This document shows positions 1 to 8,695 of a stretch of 64,000 nt of DNA, in pieces; within the stretch, counting starts at the first letter, position 1, and each line of letters begins with the position of its first letter. A program made the translations under genes and the position numbers. A model generated the notes under the pieces. That model was not told the DNA's origin. It was given only the letters and a program-made list of their open reading frames with translations, and did not search any database. The stretch covers positions 1 through 64,000 of the forward strand of contig NZ_KE384342.1 of NCBI RefSeq assembly GCF_000425265.1, read 5' to 3'. The DNA is from Maridesulfovibrio zosterae DSM 11974. Its GTDB lineage: Bacteria > Desulfobacterota > Desulfovibrionia > Desulfovibrionales > Desulfovibrionaceae.

Positions 1-244
1 GTTGAACGATTCTGCGTAATGACAGCAGATTGAAACCACTCTCACCCATGTCTTTGAATCCGCCTTGGAGTTGAACGATTCTGCGTAATGACAGCAGATT
101 GAAACCAACGAGAAGGAGTCCATCGAACTGGATAGTCCGTTGAACGATTCTGCGTAATGACAGCAGATTGAAACTTGTTTCTGTTGACTGGTAGGCGATG
201 GATTTTTAGTTGAACGATTCTGCGTAATGACAGCAGATTGAAAC
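1..244 (+). CRISPR. CRISPR array, trailer end (4 repeats, 3 complete spacers)
   Basis: Four identical 36-nt repeats lie at 1-36, 70-105, 139-174 and 209-244. Each starts GTTGAACGATT and ends AGATTGAAAC. The spacers are 33, 33 and 34 nt and unrelated to each other. The ATTGAAAC end is the usual 3' end of many type I and III repeats and forms the crRNA 5' handle, so the array should be transcribed rightward, with leader and cas genes left of the window. No further repeat follows 244, so this is the old, leader-distal end. All visible repeats are perfect, with no degenerate last repeat. The subtype cannot be decided without cas genes. Confidence 0.97.
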
Positions 245-315
245 AGTGGATCTCTGGTGGGAGAAGTCTGTAATGCTTTAGATGGTCCCCCCTCAGAGCC
301 CATCTGGGGTAGTCG

Positions 316-2616
316 TTACATCGCCATAGCCAGCGGCAGTGCTCCTGCCTTCATGGATTTTGCCATTTTGATGGTCTGGGACATTTGTTTCTGCACTTCA
401 CCGATTCCGCGCGATTTGTGAAGATCATTGAAGTCGGAGAGACCTTGCTCTTTTTCGGCTTCATTGAACTTGGGCGTTGCCATCAGACCGCCTACTGCCT
501 TGGATGCTGCTTCGGCTTTTTCTATCCCGACATTCTTTTCAAGATGATGATCGTTGTCACTGACCAGCACTATGGAGCTTTTGGGATATTTGGCCTTCAG
601 GGCTTTAGCGACCGGCTCAAGATTGGAAGAATCAAAAGCCACTACTGTGGGCATGTTGCTTGCCATATATGCGCTTGCCGCAGTGGCGTAACCTTCGGCA
701 ACGAGGATCGGTCCTCCTTTGGCTATGTTTTCGCCGGGATCAATGGTGTGGAACATCCCTGCCTTCAGACCTCCTTTTTCAAAAAGCTTGCCTTCCGGCG
801 TGATGGTTTGCAGGGTGTGGATATGACCGTTCACGTCTCGACCTGGCACAAGTAAATCCCCGCGCTCGTTGACCTTGACCCCGTAGCCCGGAACACCTTT
901 TTTAATGAGGTATTCCTGTTGCTGGGTGGCCCATTTTGCGTTGGTCCACTTGGCAAATGAACGCTTTGAAGCCTTTTCGCGCTGCTCGGCGAGGGCTTTT
1001 TCACGCTCTATCATTTTCTGGGCAGCTTGCGCCTTGATTTGGGACTTTTCCTCAGCGGTAAGTTCAAGGCCGTCAGCCTTCCAGTTCATTTTCAGGCCGG
1101 TCTTGTGATTCTGGATGAATCCTGCAGGGTAGGCATCAAGGAATCCTTTATATGCTCCGTCTTTTGAATTGGGCTTACCATCGATGACCGGCACGCGCTG
1201 AAGAGTGCCGTCCATGATCGGTTGCTGGCCTTGAAGATCTAGTCCGGCTTCCTGCAAGGCCTTGGCGAATTCCTGCACGGCGTTTGTCTGCGGAGCATTG
1301 ATCTTTTCCTTGGGCAACCACTTGGCAAGAGGCTTGAGGTCTGTTCCGGTAGCAGCAAACCACAGTTTCTCGGATTTATCCCAGCGTGCGCCGAGTTTCT
1401 TGGCCTGTCCTTTTTCCCGATAGGGAACATTGAGATAGGTCTTTTCTGTGGCAAGACTGGGCTCTTGCTGCTTTTCCTTTTGCTGCGCTACGGCTTTGTT
1501 TTCCGGTAGCCATGCAGCGAATTTTTGGACGTCTTCGCCTTCAGGAGCGAACCACATCTTTTGTTTCTTATCCCACTTGGCTCCAAGTTGTTTTGCCTCA
1601 TCTTTTTCAGAGAAGGGCACTTTGAGCCAGGTCTTGCCATTCTCAGGAATTCCATATCTTGATTCGCGTTGCTCCAGCTTGTCTTTGTCCGGACCGGAAA
1701 CTGACATGCCTTGCTCCTTGGTTGCTTCCTTACTGCGTTCCTTCTCAAATCCTAGAGTGTAATCCTTGATCTTTTCAGCTCTCTGGCAGGCCCGGACAAT
1801 TTCATAAGGATCTTCCTTCAGAACTTTGACCCAGCTTTTTACATAACTGGCATGTTGTTCCGGATTATGGCTGATGCCTAGTTCCGCGCTGGTCATCCAG
1901 CTTGCGATTTCCGCGCACAGTTCTTCCTTGGCGTAGATCTCCGAACCGAAGGGACCGAATTCACGGTCCATCCGTGATTCATGGCCAGTCCAGTGTCCCA
2001 ATTCATGCAGGGCAGTGCTGTAATATTTGTCGGGACTGTCAAAGGATGCGTGTGGGGGAAGGTGGATTTCATCAGACGAAGGTTTGTAGAATGCCCGGTC
2101 GCGTTGATCGTGAATGATGCTTGCGCCTGAATTCTCCAGAATGGCTTCAGCCCGATCATCCGGATTCCACGAGATTTCCCGGCCATCCCATTCGGAAATT
2201 CCGTCAATCTGGCTGGCGTGGAACACATTGAAGAAGCGTATAAACGGCTTCTCTCGTTCAACTCGTTCAGTTTTTATGTTTCCATCGTCATCGCGTACCG
2301 GTTTGCCATCCTCATCTTTAACTACGTTTATTGCTGACCATTGCCAAAAAACAAGCGTCTGGGACTTCGCTCCTTTGCGAACCTGCCAGCCCTGTGATTC
2401 TGCCTGCTTATAGGTCATGAATCTAGGATCATTCAGGCCGTCAGAACCAAGCATGACCTGGTTGAATCCACGATAGACATTTCCTGTTACCGGGTTGAAA
2501 GCCGGCTGATATTCACCCGGCTTCCATGGCCGCTGCCAGGGCGCGGTTCCTTCTTCCAGCTTTTCAATAATTTTATCAGCAAAACGCTGATAGTATGGTG
2601 TCTTGTCCTTAGCCAT
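316..2616 (-). CDS. TraC-like ArdC antirestriction / primase (Toprim) fusion protein
   Basis: This 766-residue protein resembles the conjugative TraC/ArdC type that binds single-stranded DNA, protects incoming DNA and primes synthesis after transfer. An ArdC N-terminal domain (about 5-130) is followed by a zincin-like domain with HELGHWTGH near 204-212. Then come two tandem copies of a short module (LGAKWD...MWFAP and LGARWD...LWFAA, roughly 325-440). The C-terminal half has Toprim-like motifs (LVAEGYATA, VVAFDSSN, VSDNDHH). I chose the ATG at 2616 because AGGAGGA precedes it; a longer in-frame start at 2706 would overlap the upstream gene. It lies 4 bp after a small acidic gene and downstream of topB, suggesting one mobile-element operon. 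The exact biochemical role is inferred. Confidence 0.85.
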   Translation of the reverse strand: MAKDKTPYYQRFADKIIEKLEEGTAPWQRPWKPGEYQPAFNPVTGNVYRGFNQVMLGSDGLNDPRFMTYKQAESQGWQVRKGAKSQTLVFWQWSAINVVKDEDGKPVRDDDGNIKTERVEREKPFIRFFNVFHASQIDGISEWDGREISWNPDDRAEAILENSGASIIHDQRDRAFYKPSSDEIHLPPHASFDSPDKYYSTALHELGHWTGHESRMDREFGPFGSEIYAKEELCAEIASWMTSAELGISHNPEQHASYVKSWVKVLKEDPYEIVRACQRAEKIKDYTLGFEKERSKEATKEQGMSVSGPDKDKLEQRESRYGIPENGKTWLKVPFSEKDEAKQLGAKWDKKQKMWFAPEGEDVQKFAAWLPENKAVAQQKEKQQEPSLATEKTYLNVPYREKGQAKKLGARWDKSEKLWFAATGTDLKPLAKWLPKEKINAPQTNAVQEFAKALQEAGLDLQGQQPIMDGTLQRVPVIDGKPNSKDGAYKGFLDAYPAGFIQNHKTGLKMNWKADGLELTAEEKSQIKAQAAQKMIEREKALAEQREKASKRSFAKWTNAKWATQQQEYLIKKGVPGYGVKVNERGDLLVPGRDVNGHIHTLQTITPEGKLFEKGGLKAGMFHTIDPGENIAKGGPILVAEGYATAASAYMASNMPTVVAFDSSNLEPVAKALKAKYPKSSIVLVSDNDHHLEKNVGIEKAEAASKAVGGLMATPKFNEAEKEQGLSDFNDLHKSRGIGEVQKQMSQTIKMAKSMKAGALPLAMAM

Positions 2617-2620
2617 GTGC

Positions 2621-2833
2621 TCATTCCTCCTGTTCTGCTTCTTCAGGATCAAATGGATCGAATGATGCGTCCTCCGCATCTTCCGCTGTGAGGGCGTCTT
2701 CTTCAAAGGCCCCCATGTGGTCAGCCAGTTCCGGATCGACTTCCATGGTCGCGCCGGGATTTTCTTCCAGTTCGTTTGTGAGCTGGTCAGCCTGTTCGTT
2801 CAGGTGGCTTTTGATTTCGTCGTTGTCGGTCAT
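2621..2833 (-). CDS. small acidic protein of a mobile element, unknown function
   Basis: A 70-residue, strongly acidic protein starting MTDNDEIKSH and ending in a run of Asp/Glu (FDPFDPEEAEQEE). I see no recognised domain, membrane segment or signal peptide. The start at 2833 is set by AAGGAGA seven bases upstream; an earlier in-frame ATG at 2890 would run into topB. It sits between topB (22 bp gap) and the ArdC/primase gene (4 bp gap), so it is probably co-transcribed and could partner either, for example as a DNA-mimic-like accessory. That last idea rests only on its acidity. Confidence 0.65.
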   Translation of the reverse strand: MTDNDEIKSHLNEQADQLTNELEENPGATMEVDPELADHMGAFEEDALTAEDAEDASFDPFDPEEAEQEE

Positions 2834-2855
2834 TTTTTCTCCTTTAATTTGCGGG

Positions 2856-5027
2856 TCAGTTTTCAAATTTAGGTTTCCCTTTCTCATCAAAGCAGCGGAA
2901 CTTACACTCCGGAAAGCCGCTGCAACTCCACCAGAACAAGCCTTTGCGCTTGGCAGGCCTGCGAATCAGACCTTTGCCGCAATCAGGGCACTTGTACTCT
3001 TCAGAGGCTTTAAGCTTTTGGGTCGGTTTGGCTTTGAGATCAGGCTTACCTGCTTTGTTGGGAAAGGTTGCTTTGCATTCAGGATAGGCAGAGCAGCCCC
3101 AGAATTTACCTTTGGGGCCTTTGCGTGAGCGCAGGAATCCATTCCCGCATTTGGGGCACTGGATAGCTGAGCTCTTGATATTGATGTTTAGACCGTTAGT
3201 TTTTACGCGGTCGATTTCATCGGCTACGGATTTGTCCACCTCATCGATGAGCTGGCGGTAATCCAGCTCGCCGGCTTCAATTTTTTTCTGTTTCTCATGC
3301 CAGAGGGCGGTCATGTCCGGCTTAACAGCGAAATCGGGTAGCGCATCATGAAAGCTGCGTCCAATGTTAGTGCTGATGATATGTTTTCCTTTTTCAGCCA
3401 GAAAAGAACGGCGAAAAAGGGTGTCTATATGTGAATCACGCGTAGCAGGTGTTCCAATTCCGCCGGACTCGTCCTGCTTGTCGCTGTCCTTATCCAGAAG
3501 CAGCTTTTTTATTTCCGGGTCAGTCACATATTTAGAGACTGCGGTGAGATCCTTGAGCAAGGTTTTCATGGAATAGCGAGCCGGAGGTTTGGTAAATCCT
3601 TTTACGCTCTCAGCAGTTTCAACCGTGCCGGAATCGGATCGCTGAAGCTTGTGCAGCTCAGGTTGTTTTTCGGCATTTTCAAAGTCTCTGAGATCCTGAT
3701 CGCTAAGAACTCTCCAGCCTGATGAGCTGTTCAGCCTTCCCTCAGCTTTGAAATTGTGGCCGGCAATTTCGAGTTCAAGCTTTGTGGCCATAAATTCTGC
3801 AGGAGGATAGAACTGGGCAATATAGAGTTTGGCTATCAATTCGTAGATGCGCCTTTCATCCTGACCTAGTTTATCCAGATCCGGAACATTCATGGTTGGG
3901 ATGATGGCGTGGTGAGCGGTGACTTTTTTGGAGTTGAAGGCTTTAGATTTAAGCGTCGGGGTAGCGTGTTCGGCCATATCGCCAAAAGCCGGCTTAAGAG
4001 CCTGCAAAAGTTCCGGTGCTTCAGCGTGACGGTCATTATTGAGATAGCGGCAGTCACTGCGGTTGTATGTGATGGCTTTGTGCTGATCACGTAGTCGCTG
4101 GGTAATTTCAAGCACTTTTTTGGGTTTGTAATTCCAGATTCCAGCTGCATCAGCCTGAAGAGCCAGCAGGTTGTATGGTAGAGGAGAAGTGTTTTTGCGT
4201 TCAGCAGTTTCTACAGTCAAAACGGTTGCCGGCTTACCTTGCACCTCGTTGACAATTTTACGCGCAAATACTGCATCTATGATGCGGTTTTTGTCGTCGA
4301 TTGGATCTCCTTCTTTTGGAGTGTAATCAGCAGATATTGAAATTCCATTTTGCATATCAATCAGGGCCTTAATGGTATGGTAGCCCTGTTTTTCATGAGC
4401 TTCATGTGCTCTGTCACGGGCAACAACTAAACCAAGAATGGGAGTTTGCACCCGTCCTACTGAAAGTACTCCTTCATATCCTTTCCTCTGTGCCAGTAAG
4501 CTGTAACAGCGAGTTAGGTTGTAGCCGTATCGCTGATCACAAACAGCCCGTGCAAGAGCGGACATGGACAGCCCGTGGAACTTGCTGTTGTTATCCATGT
4601 TCTCAAGGGCTTTGAGAATTGCAGAACCGTTGTTGTCGTTGATTAGCAATCTTTTGGTTGGTTTTTCCAGCAGACCAGCAAATTCGATAACTTCATCGAC
4701 CAGCCGCTGACCTTCCGGGTCCGGGTCGCCGGCATTGACCAGCTCGTCAGCTTGATGGGCAAGGTCAATAATCTTTTTGAGATGATCGGCGTGTTTGCTT
4801 TCAGGGGCATAGGTGACCGGCCATTTCATAGGCAGGGAATTCAGGTCCCAGAGCTTGTAACGCTCATCGTGTTCTTCCGGATCAGTCAGCCTCAGTATAT
4901 GACCCCAGAGCCATGTTATACAGTCGCCGTTTACATGAAACGCAGCTCCGGTAGGTTTTTCAGGACCTCCCATCGCAGTAGATATGGCGAGTGCTACATC
5001 TCTTTTTTCTGCTATAAATAATCGCAT
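2856..5027 (-). CDS. topB: DNA topoisomerase III, plasmid/ICE type
   Basis: This 723-residue type IA topoisomerase passes single strands through a transient break and resolves replication or transfer intermediates. The Toprim domain has the N-terminal LFIAEK motif (Glu7) and DPDPEG (D101, D103). The catalytic tyrosine is Y321 in TYNRSDCRYL, equivalent to the TYPRSD motif of E. coli TopB. GRVQTP (191-196) is also present. The C-terminus carries two C4 zinc fingers (CPKCG...CSAYPEC and CPDCG...CSGFPEC), usual for mobile-element TopB. A GGAGGA site precedes the ATG. As first gene of the leftward topB / acidic protein / ArdC-primase set, it likely serves a conjugative or integrative element rather than the core chromosome. 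Confidence 0.93.
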   Translation of the reverse strand: MRLFIAEKRDVALAISTAMGGPEKPTGAAFHVNGDCITWLWGHILRLTDPEEHDERYKLWDLNSLPMKWPVTYAPESKHADHLKKIIDLAHQADELVNAGDPDPEGQRLVDEVIEFAGLLEKPTKRLLINDNNGSAILKALENMDNNSKFHGLSMSALARAVCDQRYGYNLTRCYSLLAQRKGYEGVLSVGRVQTPILGLVVARDRAHEAHEKQGYHTIKALIDMQNGISISADYTPKEGDPIDDKNRIIDAVFARKIVNEVQGKPATVLTVETAERKNTSPLPYNLLALQADAAGIWNYKPKKVLEITQRLRDQHKAITYNRSDCRYLNNDRHAEAPELLQALKPAFGDMAEHATPTLKSKAFNSKKVTAHHAIIPTMNVPDLDKLGQDERRIYELIAKLYIAQFYPPAEFMATKLELEIAGHNFKAEGRLNSSSGWRVLSDQDLRDFENAEKQPELHKLQRSDSGTVETAESVKGFTKPPARYSMKTLLKDLTAVSKYVTDPEIKKLLLDKDSDKQDESGGIGTPATRDSHIDTLFRRSFLAEKGKHIISTNIGRSFHDALPDFAVKPDMTALWHEKQKKIEAGELDYRQLIDEVDKSVADEIDRVKTNGLNINIKSSAIQCPKCGNGFLRSRKGPKGKFWGCSAYPECKATFPNKAGKPDLKAKPTQKLKASEEYKCPDCGKGLIRRPAKRKGLFWWSCSGFPECKFRCFDEKGKPKFEN

Positions 5028-5079
5028 AATCTATCCTCCGAGATTAAAGGTTAAAATTGGTATAACTTTCTGTGCCTTG

Positions 5080-5689
5080 ATTATGTCCACCAATCCGAAA
5101 TAGCGGCGCAGACCCACACGCTTTCTATAGGCTATGGTTCGATGATAAAGCCGGAAAGATGTTTATTGACTCCGAAGTCTATGGACACTTTGGATTAGAA
5201 AAGATTCCTGAAAAAATGAAAAAGCTAAAGGGGCTTGATAAGCAGAAAATCTATTGTGACAACTCCGCGCCTGATAAAATCGCATATTGCCAGAAGCACG
5301 GACTTAACACCGTAGCCGCTCGCAAAGGGGCGGGAAGCATTGAGCATGGAATTGACTTTATCAGGAGTTGGGACGTTATTATCGACTCGTCTTGCGAGAA
5401 CCTGATTTATGAGTTTAGCACCTATTCATATAAACGCGACAAGCAGACAAACGAGATAACATCCATCATTATCGACAAAAACAACCACGGGGCTGACAGT
5501 GTGCGCTATGCCTGTTCTGAGATGATCAGTGCCTCCCTTGGCGGTAACAATGAAACTTTTGCCGTAGCTTGCGGCGAGGTCATACCCAATTACGAGCCTG
5601 ATTTTATGGAAAACTGCGATGATTACGGCGGCATGTTTGAGGATGGTTTCAGTAGTTCGGTTTCAGTCGCAAGTTTTGGATTATGCTAA
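5080..5689 (+). pseudogene. remnant of phage terminase large subunit (C-terminal nuclease part)
   Basis: An open frame from a stop near 5077 to 5689 encodes only the C-terminal part of a PBSX/XtmB-like terminase large subunit. It reads DPHAFYRLWFDDKAGKM, then FIDSEVYG (upstream of the first ATG at 5159), DNSAPDKIAY and AARKGAGSIEHGIDFI, and ends NHGADSVRYACSEMI. Such terminases are usually more than 400 residues; the ATPase half is missing, and family-like sequence continues upstream of the only ATG. I therefore read it as a deletion remnant of a prophage rather than a working gene. The ATG at 5159 would give a 176-residue product. The exact left edge of homology is uncertain. Confidence 0.8.
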
Positions 5690-5691
5690 TT

Positions 5692-5712
5692 GCCGGGGTT
5701 GTCCCGGCTTTC
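5692..5712 (+). terminator. GC-rich hairpin after terminase remnant
   Basis: GCCGGG (5692-5697) and CCCGGC (5703-5708) pair around a 5-nt loop and are followed by TTT. The T-tract is short, so termination is plausible but weak. Confidence 0.45.
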
Positions 5713-5832
5713 GTATACCCCCTTCATGCTTCGGTGTGTCGGGGCATTTTCTTCTCAAGGGCTATTCACAGAGTTACCGTTTAGGATTAAAGTATGATTT
5801 AAAATATCAATATCGAACTTACGAGGTGGTAT

Positions 5833-6519
5833 ATGCTGAAAAGAGTTGTTTTGCTTGTCGTCTGTTTAATGGTGGGACTTGTTGGGTGTGCTCATAAGCA
5901 TAAGAAGCCCGTTATTGAAAATAATTGTTATAAAAGTCTTCAACACACATTCCAAGTAGAACCTCCTGAAGGATGGGATGTTTCCTTTAATCGCCCAGAA
6001 TGGTTCCCTTCTTTTCTTATTCCTAACAATTCCCGCTATACAGAAAGAGCTTATTTTTCCAACCAAACAGCAAAATCATGCATAATGATTGAGAGTAAAA
6101 GATTAACTTGGGCTAAACAAAATATTCACCCAGCAGTGATAACATATACTACAGGAGGCGTAGACAAAGCACAGGACGTATGCAAAGCCACATACCGCGA
6201 GATTGAGCGGAGGCTAAGAGCTGAGGGGATGATTGACAGCTACGACTATTACTGCAATCGAATACAACCCGGCAGAAAGTGCTACATCGATTACAATTGC
6301 CTTGAATCAACAATGGAGGCTGTATATACAAAAAACAAAAACTACATAATGGTACAAAAGGAATATATAGCAGGAGAGAGACTTGAAAATTTGCAAAGTA
6401 AAGTTGATACAGGATGGAGGATTTATTATGTCTTATACACACCAATAAAATACAAAAAAGCTGGTGAAAAGGCCCTCCAATACGTTATCGATTCAACTAC
6501 CGAGCTTAATCACGAATAA
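5833..6519 (+). CDS. predicted lipoprotein, unknown function
   Basis: A 228-residue protein with a lipoprotein signal: a basic MLKR start, a hydrophobic stretch and a lipobox ending VGC at Cys19, then a His/Lys-rich stretch. The mature part has several cysteines and many aromatic residues but no domain I recognise. GAGGTGG lies just upstream of the ATG. It lies alone between the terminase remnant and tRNA-Leu, and is AT-richer than the genes to its left, so it may be a cargo (lipoprotein-conversion-like) gene of the mobile region. Export and lipid anchoring are well supported; the function is unknown. Confidence 0.72.
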   Translation: MLKRVVLLVVCLMVGLVGCAHKHKKPVIENNCYKSLQHTFQVEPPEGWDVSFNRPEWFPSFLIPNNSRYTERAYFSNQTAKSCIMIESKRLTWAKQNIHPAVITYTTGGVDKAQDVCKATYREIERRLRAEGMIDSYDYYCNRIQPGRKCYIDYNCLESTMEAVYTKNKNYIMVQKEYIAGERLENLQSKVDTGWRIYYVLYTPIKYKKAGEKALQYVIDSTTELNHE

Positions 6520-6556
6520 TTTGTCATAATGCAAAAAAATTCTCAACCTCAGTCCG

Positions 6557-6632
6557 GGTGTAAAAAATCAATTGGTGGGTGTAAGCCTGTTTGGCTGGCT
6601 CTACCTCAAAGAAAGGTGTAAATAGGGTGTAA
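6557..6632. repeat. four direct GGTGTAA repeats beside tRNA-Leu
   Basis: Four copies of GGTGTAA in the same orientation occur at 6557-6563, 6578-6584, 6615-6621 and 6626-6632, within 80-150 bp of the tRNA 3' end. The last overlaps a small GGTGT/ACACC hairpin (6626-6639). Short direct repeats next to an attachment site are typical of tyrosine-integrase arm sites. That role is inferred. Confidence 0.55.
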
Positions 6633-6652
6633 AAACACCTTAAATGAGAAAA

Positions 6653-6690
6653 GGGTTTATAAGAATCTTTACTAAAATTCTCATAAACCC
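6653..6690 (-). terminator. terminator of tRNA-Leu
   Basis: A long inverted repeat (GGGTTTAT-AAGAAT and ATTCTC-ATAAACCC) has about 14 paired bases. Read leftward, the stem is followed by TTTTCTC, and it starts 11 nt beyond the CCA end of the tRNA. Confidence 0.7.
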
Positions 6691-6700
6691 CTGTCTTTGC

Positions 6701-6787
6701 TGGTACCCAGAGCGGGACTTGAACCCGCACAGCCGTAAAGCCGAGGGATTTTAAGTCCCTTGCGTCTACCAATTCCGCCATCCGGGC
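6701..6787 (-). tRNA. tRNA-Leu (UAA)
   Basis: The complement strand folds as a class II tRNA. The acceptor GCCCGGA pairs with TCTGGGT, discriminator A and an encoded CCA follow (6701-6703), the anticodon loop is CTTAAAA (anticodon TAA), a long variable arm is present, and the T-arm contains GGTTCAAGTCC. The 3' end points toward the mobile region at 1-6.5 kb, a common arrangement for tRNA-targeted integration. Confidence 0.96.
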
Positions 6788-6845
6788 ATGGAAGAAATGT
6801 TTGATATACTTTGTCGTCTACTTAGTCAAGTATATTGGCATTATA

Positions 6846-8543
6846 TTATAGATTTTTTTTAATGTCGAGATAGTTTCTGTACAGTCTTTTGCTGATTCGT
6901 GAGAACTTATCAAGGTCGGAAACAATTTCCAGACCGGGTATAATTGCTCTTGTTACCGGAATATCCAGATCTTTGCGGGTCAGATCGACATAATGCGGGA
7001 AGAAGTTATTGGCGGTCAATGTTTTTTCTATAACCATTACATCTCCCTCTGCACTTCCAGTTGAAAGGTCTGGTAAATCTTCCAGTTTGCGTGTCGGCAG
7101 GCCTTTCGGAGCTTCTGATGTAGGAGGGCCGGGGAAGGGGTAGGGTACTTCTGTAAGCGCAGAAAGCAATGCTCTTCTGCCATTTAAAGAACAGCCGCCG
7201 CCTTTATTGATATCCCCATGTTTACCTACCGCAAAAGCCTTATAGCAGGGTATACCAAATTCCGAGGTCATATCCTGAAACCAGACATTGATTCCGCAGG
7301 CTTTAAGATCATCAAGGTGCTTTTGAACCTCGGGGTCACTTGTTTCTATGGTGAAGCATTTCTTTTTGTCAAATGGCACTGTGGAATCAGAATCTCTTTC
7401 CAATACCTCCAGCAACGCACTAAGTTGTGCTTCTGCAAAAGTGTTTCCTGATGCAAGGCCTGTTGAACTTAAGCCGCTGAACAGGTTTTGTTCATCAAGG
7501 TTGCAGAACAAAAAGACATGCTGCACCGGGAGCCAAGTATCAACATATTCATCTCCGTTGAATTTATCAGCCGGCATCCACCAGAGAGACTGGCTTTCGT
7601 AAGGTGTTTCAAGAGTTAATAAATTAGGATCAAGGGCGGGACCGATTTTAGATATTTCTTCATATGTTCCTTGAATAACAGGAAGGTCATTCGTACGGCC
7701 TGTTACACCCGATTTGCCGATGCTGGCATACGAACTGACTCTTTCAGCTACTTCCATGGCACAGGAGACACATGCCTGCTCATAAGTAAATCCGCGTCCA
7801 TAGCTGGTCTGAATGGCCCGCAATGAATTGCTGAATGCTCCATTTTTCGTGCTGTTATCAACCATCCAATGGTGAAGTACTGAAAAAGGGCTTAGACAGC
7901 CTTTCTGACGCATCTGAGGACCTAAGAACACACCTATGCCATCAAGTTTTTTGTTTGCATTAGCAGTTACTTCAGCCATAGGCGCACGATCTTTTGCCGG
8001 CGGAAGTTTTTTCTTTGCATCTAAGTTATCACGGATAGTTGCTGCTGTAGTGAAAATATTGGATGGGAGCTCTTCAGTTTTGTATAGTTCAGGAATTCCT
8101 GCTTCTTCCAGAGTGGGCAGCTCATCATGCTGTTCCATATTGTCCGCAAAGATGGATGTCCATTTGTTGTGCAGCGGTTGATCCGGTAATAAAAAAGAAC
8201 GCAGATGCAGAGTGGGAGAATAATTTTTAAGCTCCTTAGCATCAAAATCCCTTTCAACTTCGGCTTTCAGGGATTCCAGACGGGGGTGAGTCTGAACAGC
8301 CTCGTAGATGAGCGCTGCCAAAACTTTTTTATCTGATTTACCTTTTATTTCTTTTATTAATTTTTGTATCTTACGGGTACGATGTTTGCCCAGCATATCA
8401 AGCATGTGGCGATGCATGAATTCATCAAAGGGATGAGCTTCAAGGTGATCAAGCACTTCGGAAAAACTTAAATTTGGACCGGGGAAAGCTGCAAAACAGC
8501 CAGTTCCTGAGAGGGTGTCCATGAGTTTCAGTTCGTAACGCAT
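6846..8543 (-). CDS. stand-alone YcaO-family protein with altered third motif
   Basis: A 565-residue YcaO-superfamily protein. Known members use ATP to activate a backbone amide for cyclodehydration or thioamidation; others support sulfur modification. An N-terminal region of about 200 residues without recognised motifs precedes the YcaO core. Motif 1 is MEVAER (E264, E267) and motif 2 is EAQLSALLEVLERD (E379, E382). Motif 3, normally TExxQ, reads TEVPYPFPGPP: the Glu (E465) is kept but the Gln is Tyr468, and a Pro-rich stretch follows. No precursor peptide, E1-like partner or dehydrogenase lies nearby, so this is not an evident azoline cluster. AGAGGAAA precedes the ATG. Substrate and activity are unknown. 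Confidence 0.85.
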   Translation of the reverse strand: MRYELKLMDTLSGTGCFAAFPGPNLSFSEVLDHLEAHPFDEFMHRHMLDMLGKHRTRKIQKLIKEIKGKSDKKVLAALIYEAVQTHPRLESLKAEVERDFDAKELKNYSPTLHLRSFLLPDQPLHNKWTSIFADNMEQHDELPTLEEAGIPELYKTEELPSNIFTTAATIRDNLDAKKKLPPAKDRAPMAEVTANANKKLDGIGVFLGPQMRQKGCLSPFSVLHHWMVDNSTKNGAFSNSLRAIQTSYGRGFTYEQACVSCAMEVAERVSSYASIGKSGVTGRTNDLPVIQGTYEEISKIGPALDPNLLTLETPYESQSLWWMPADKFNGDEYVDTWLPVQHVFLFCNLDEQNLFSGLSSTGLASGNTFAEAQLSALLEVLERDSDSTVPFDKKKCFTIETSDPEVQKHLDDLKACGINVWFQDMTSEFGIPCYKAFAVGKHGDINKGGGCSLNGRRALLSALTEVPYPFPGPPTSEAPKGLPTRKLEDLPDLSTGSAEGDVMVIEKTLTANNFFPHYVDLTRKDLDIPVTRAIIPGLEIVSDLDKFSRISKRLYRNYLDIKKNL

Positions 8544-8695
8544 ATTTTCCTCTTTTTATTGTTTTCTGAAATAGTTTTTTTCAGTGATAAAATATAGTGT
8601 TAGTATGCGTGTGTTATCCTTATAAGCTGCGGATGTCACGTATACTTCGGACTGAAATAGTAGGGTATTTATTACTACAAGTGAAGCAGGGAAAT

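Noticed and set aside
280-305. AGATGG/CCATCT hairpin downstream of the ArdC gene as terminator
   Set aside because: The stem is short with a long loop and no T-run follows in the leftward direction.
385-855. 156-residue rightward frame
   Set aside because: It lies wholly opposite the Toprim half of the ArdC/primase gene and has no ribosome site or domain.
5159-5689. Functional terminase gene
   Set aside because: The ATPase half is absent and family-like sequence extends upstream of the ATG, so it is a remnant.
6524-6781. Leftward frame beginning MAELVDARDLKSLG
   Set aside because: It is the translation of tRNA-Leu and its flank, a well-known false gene.
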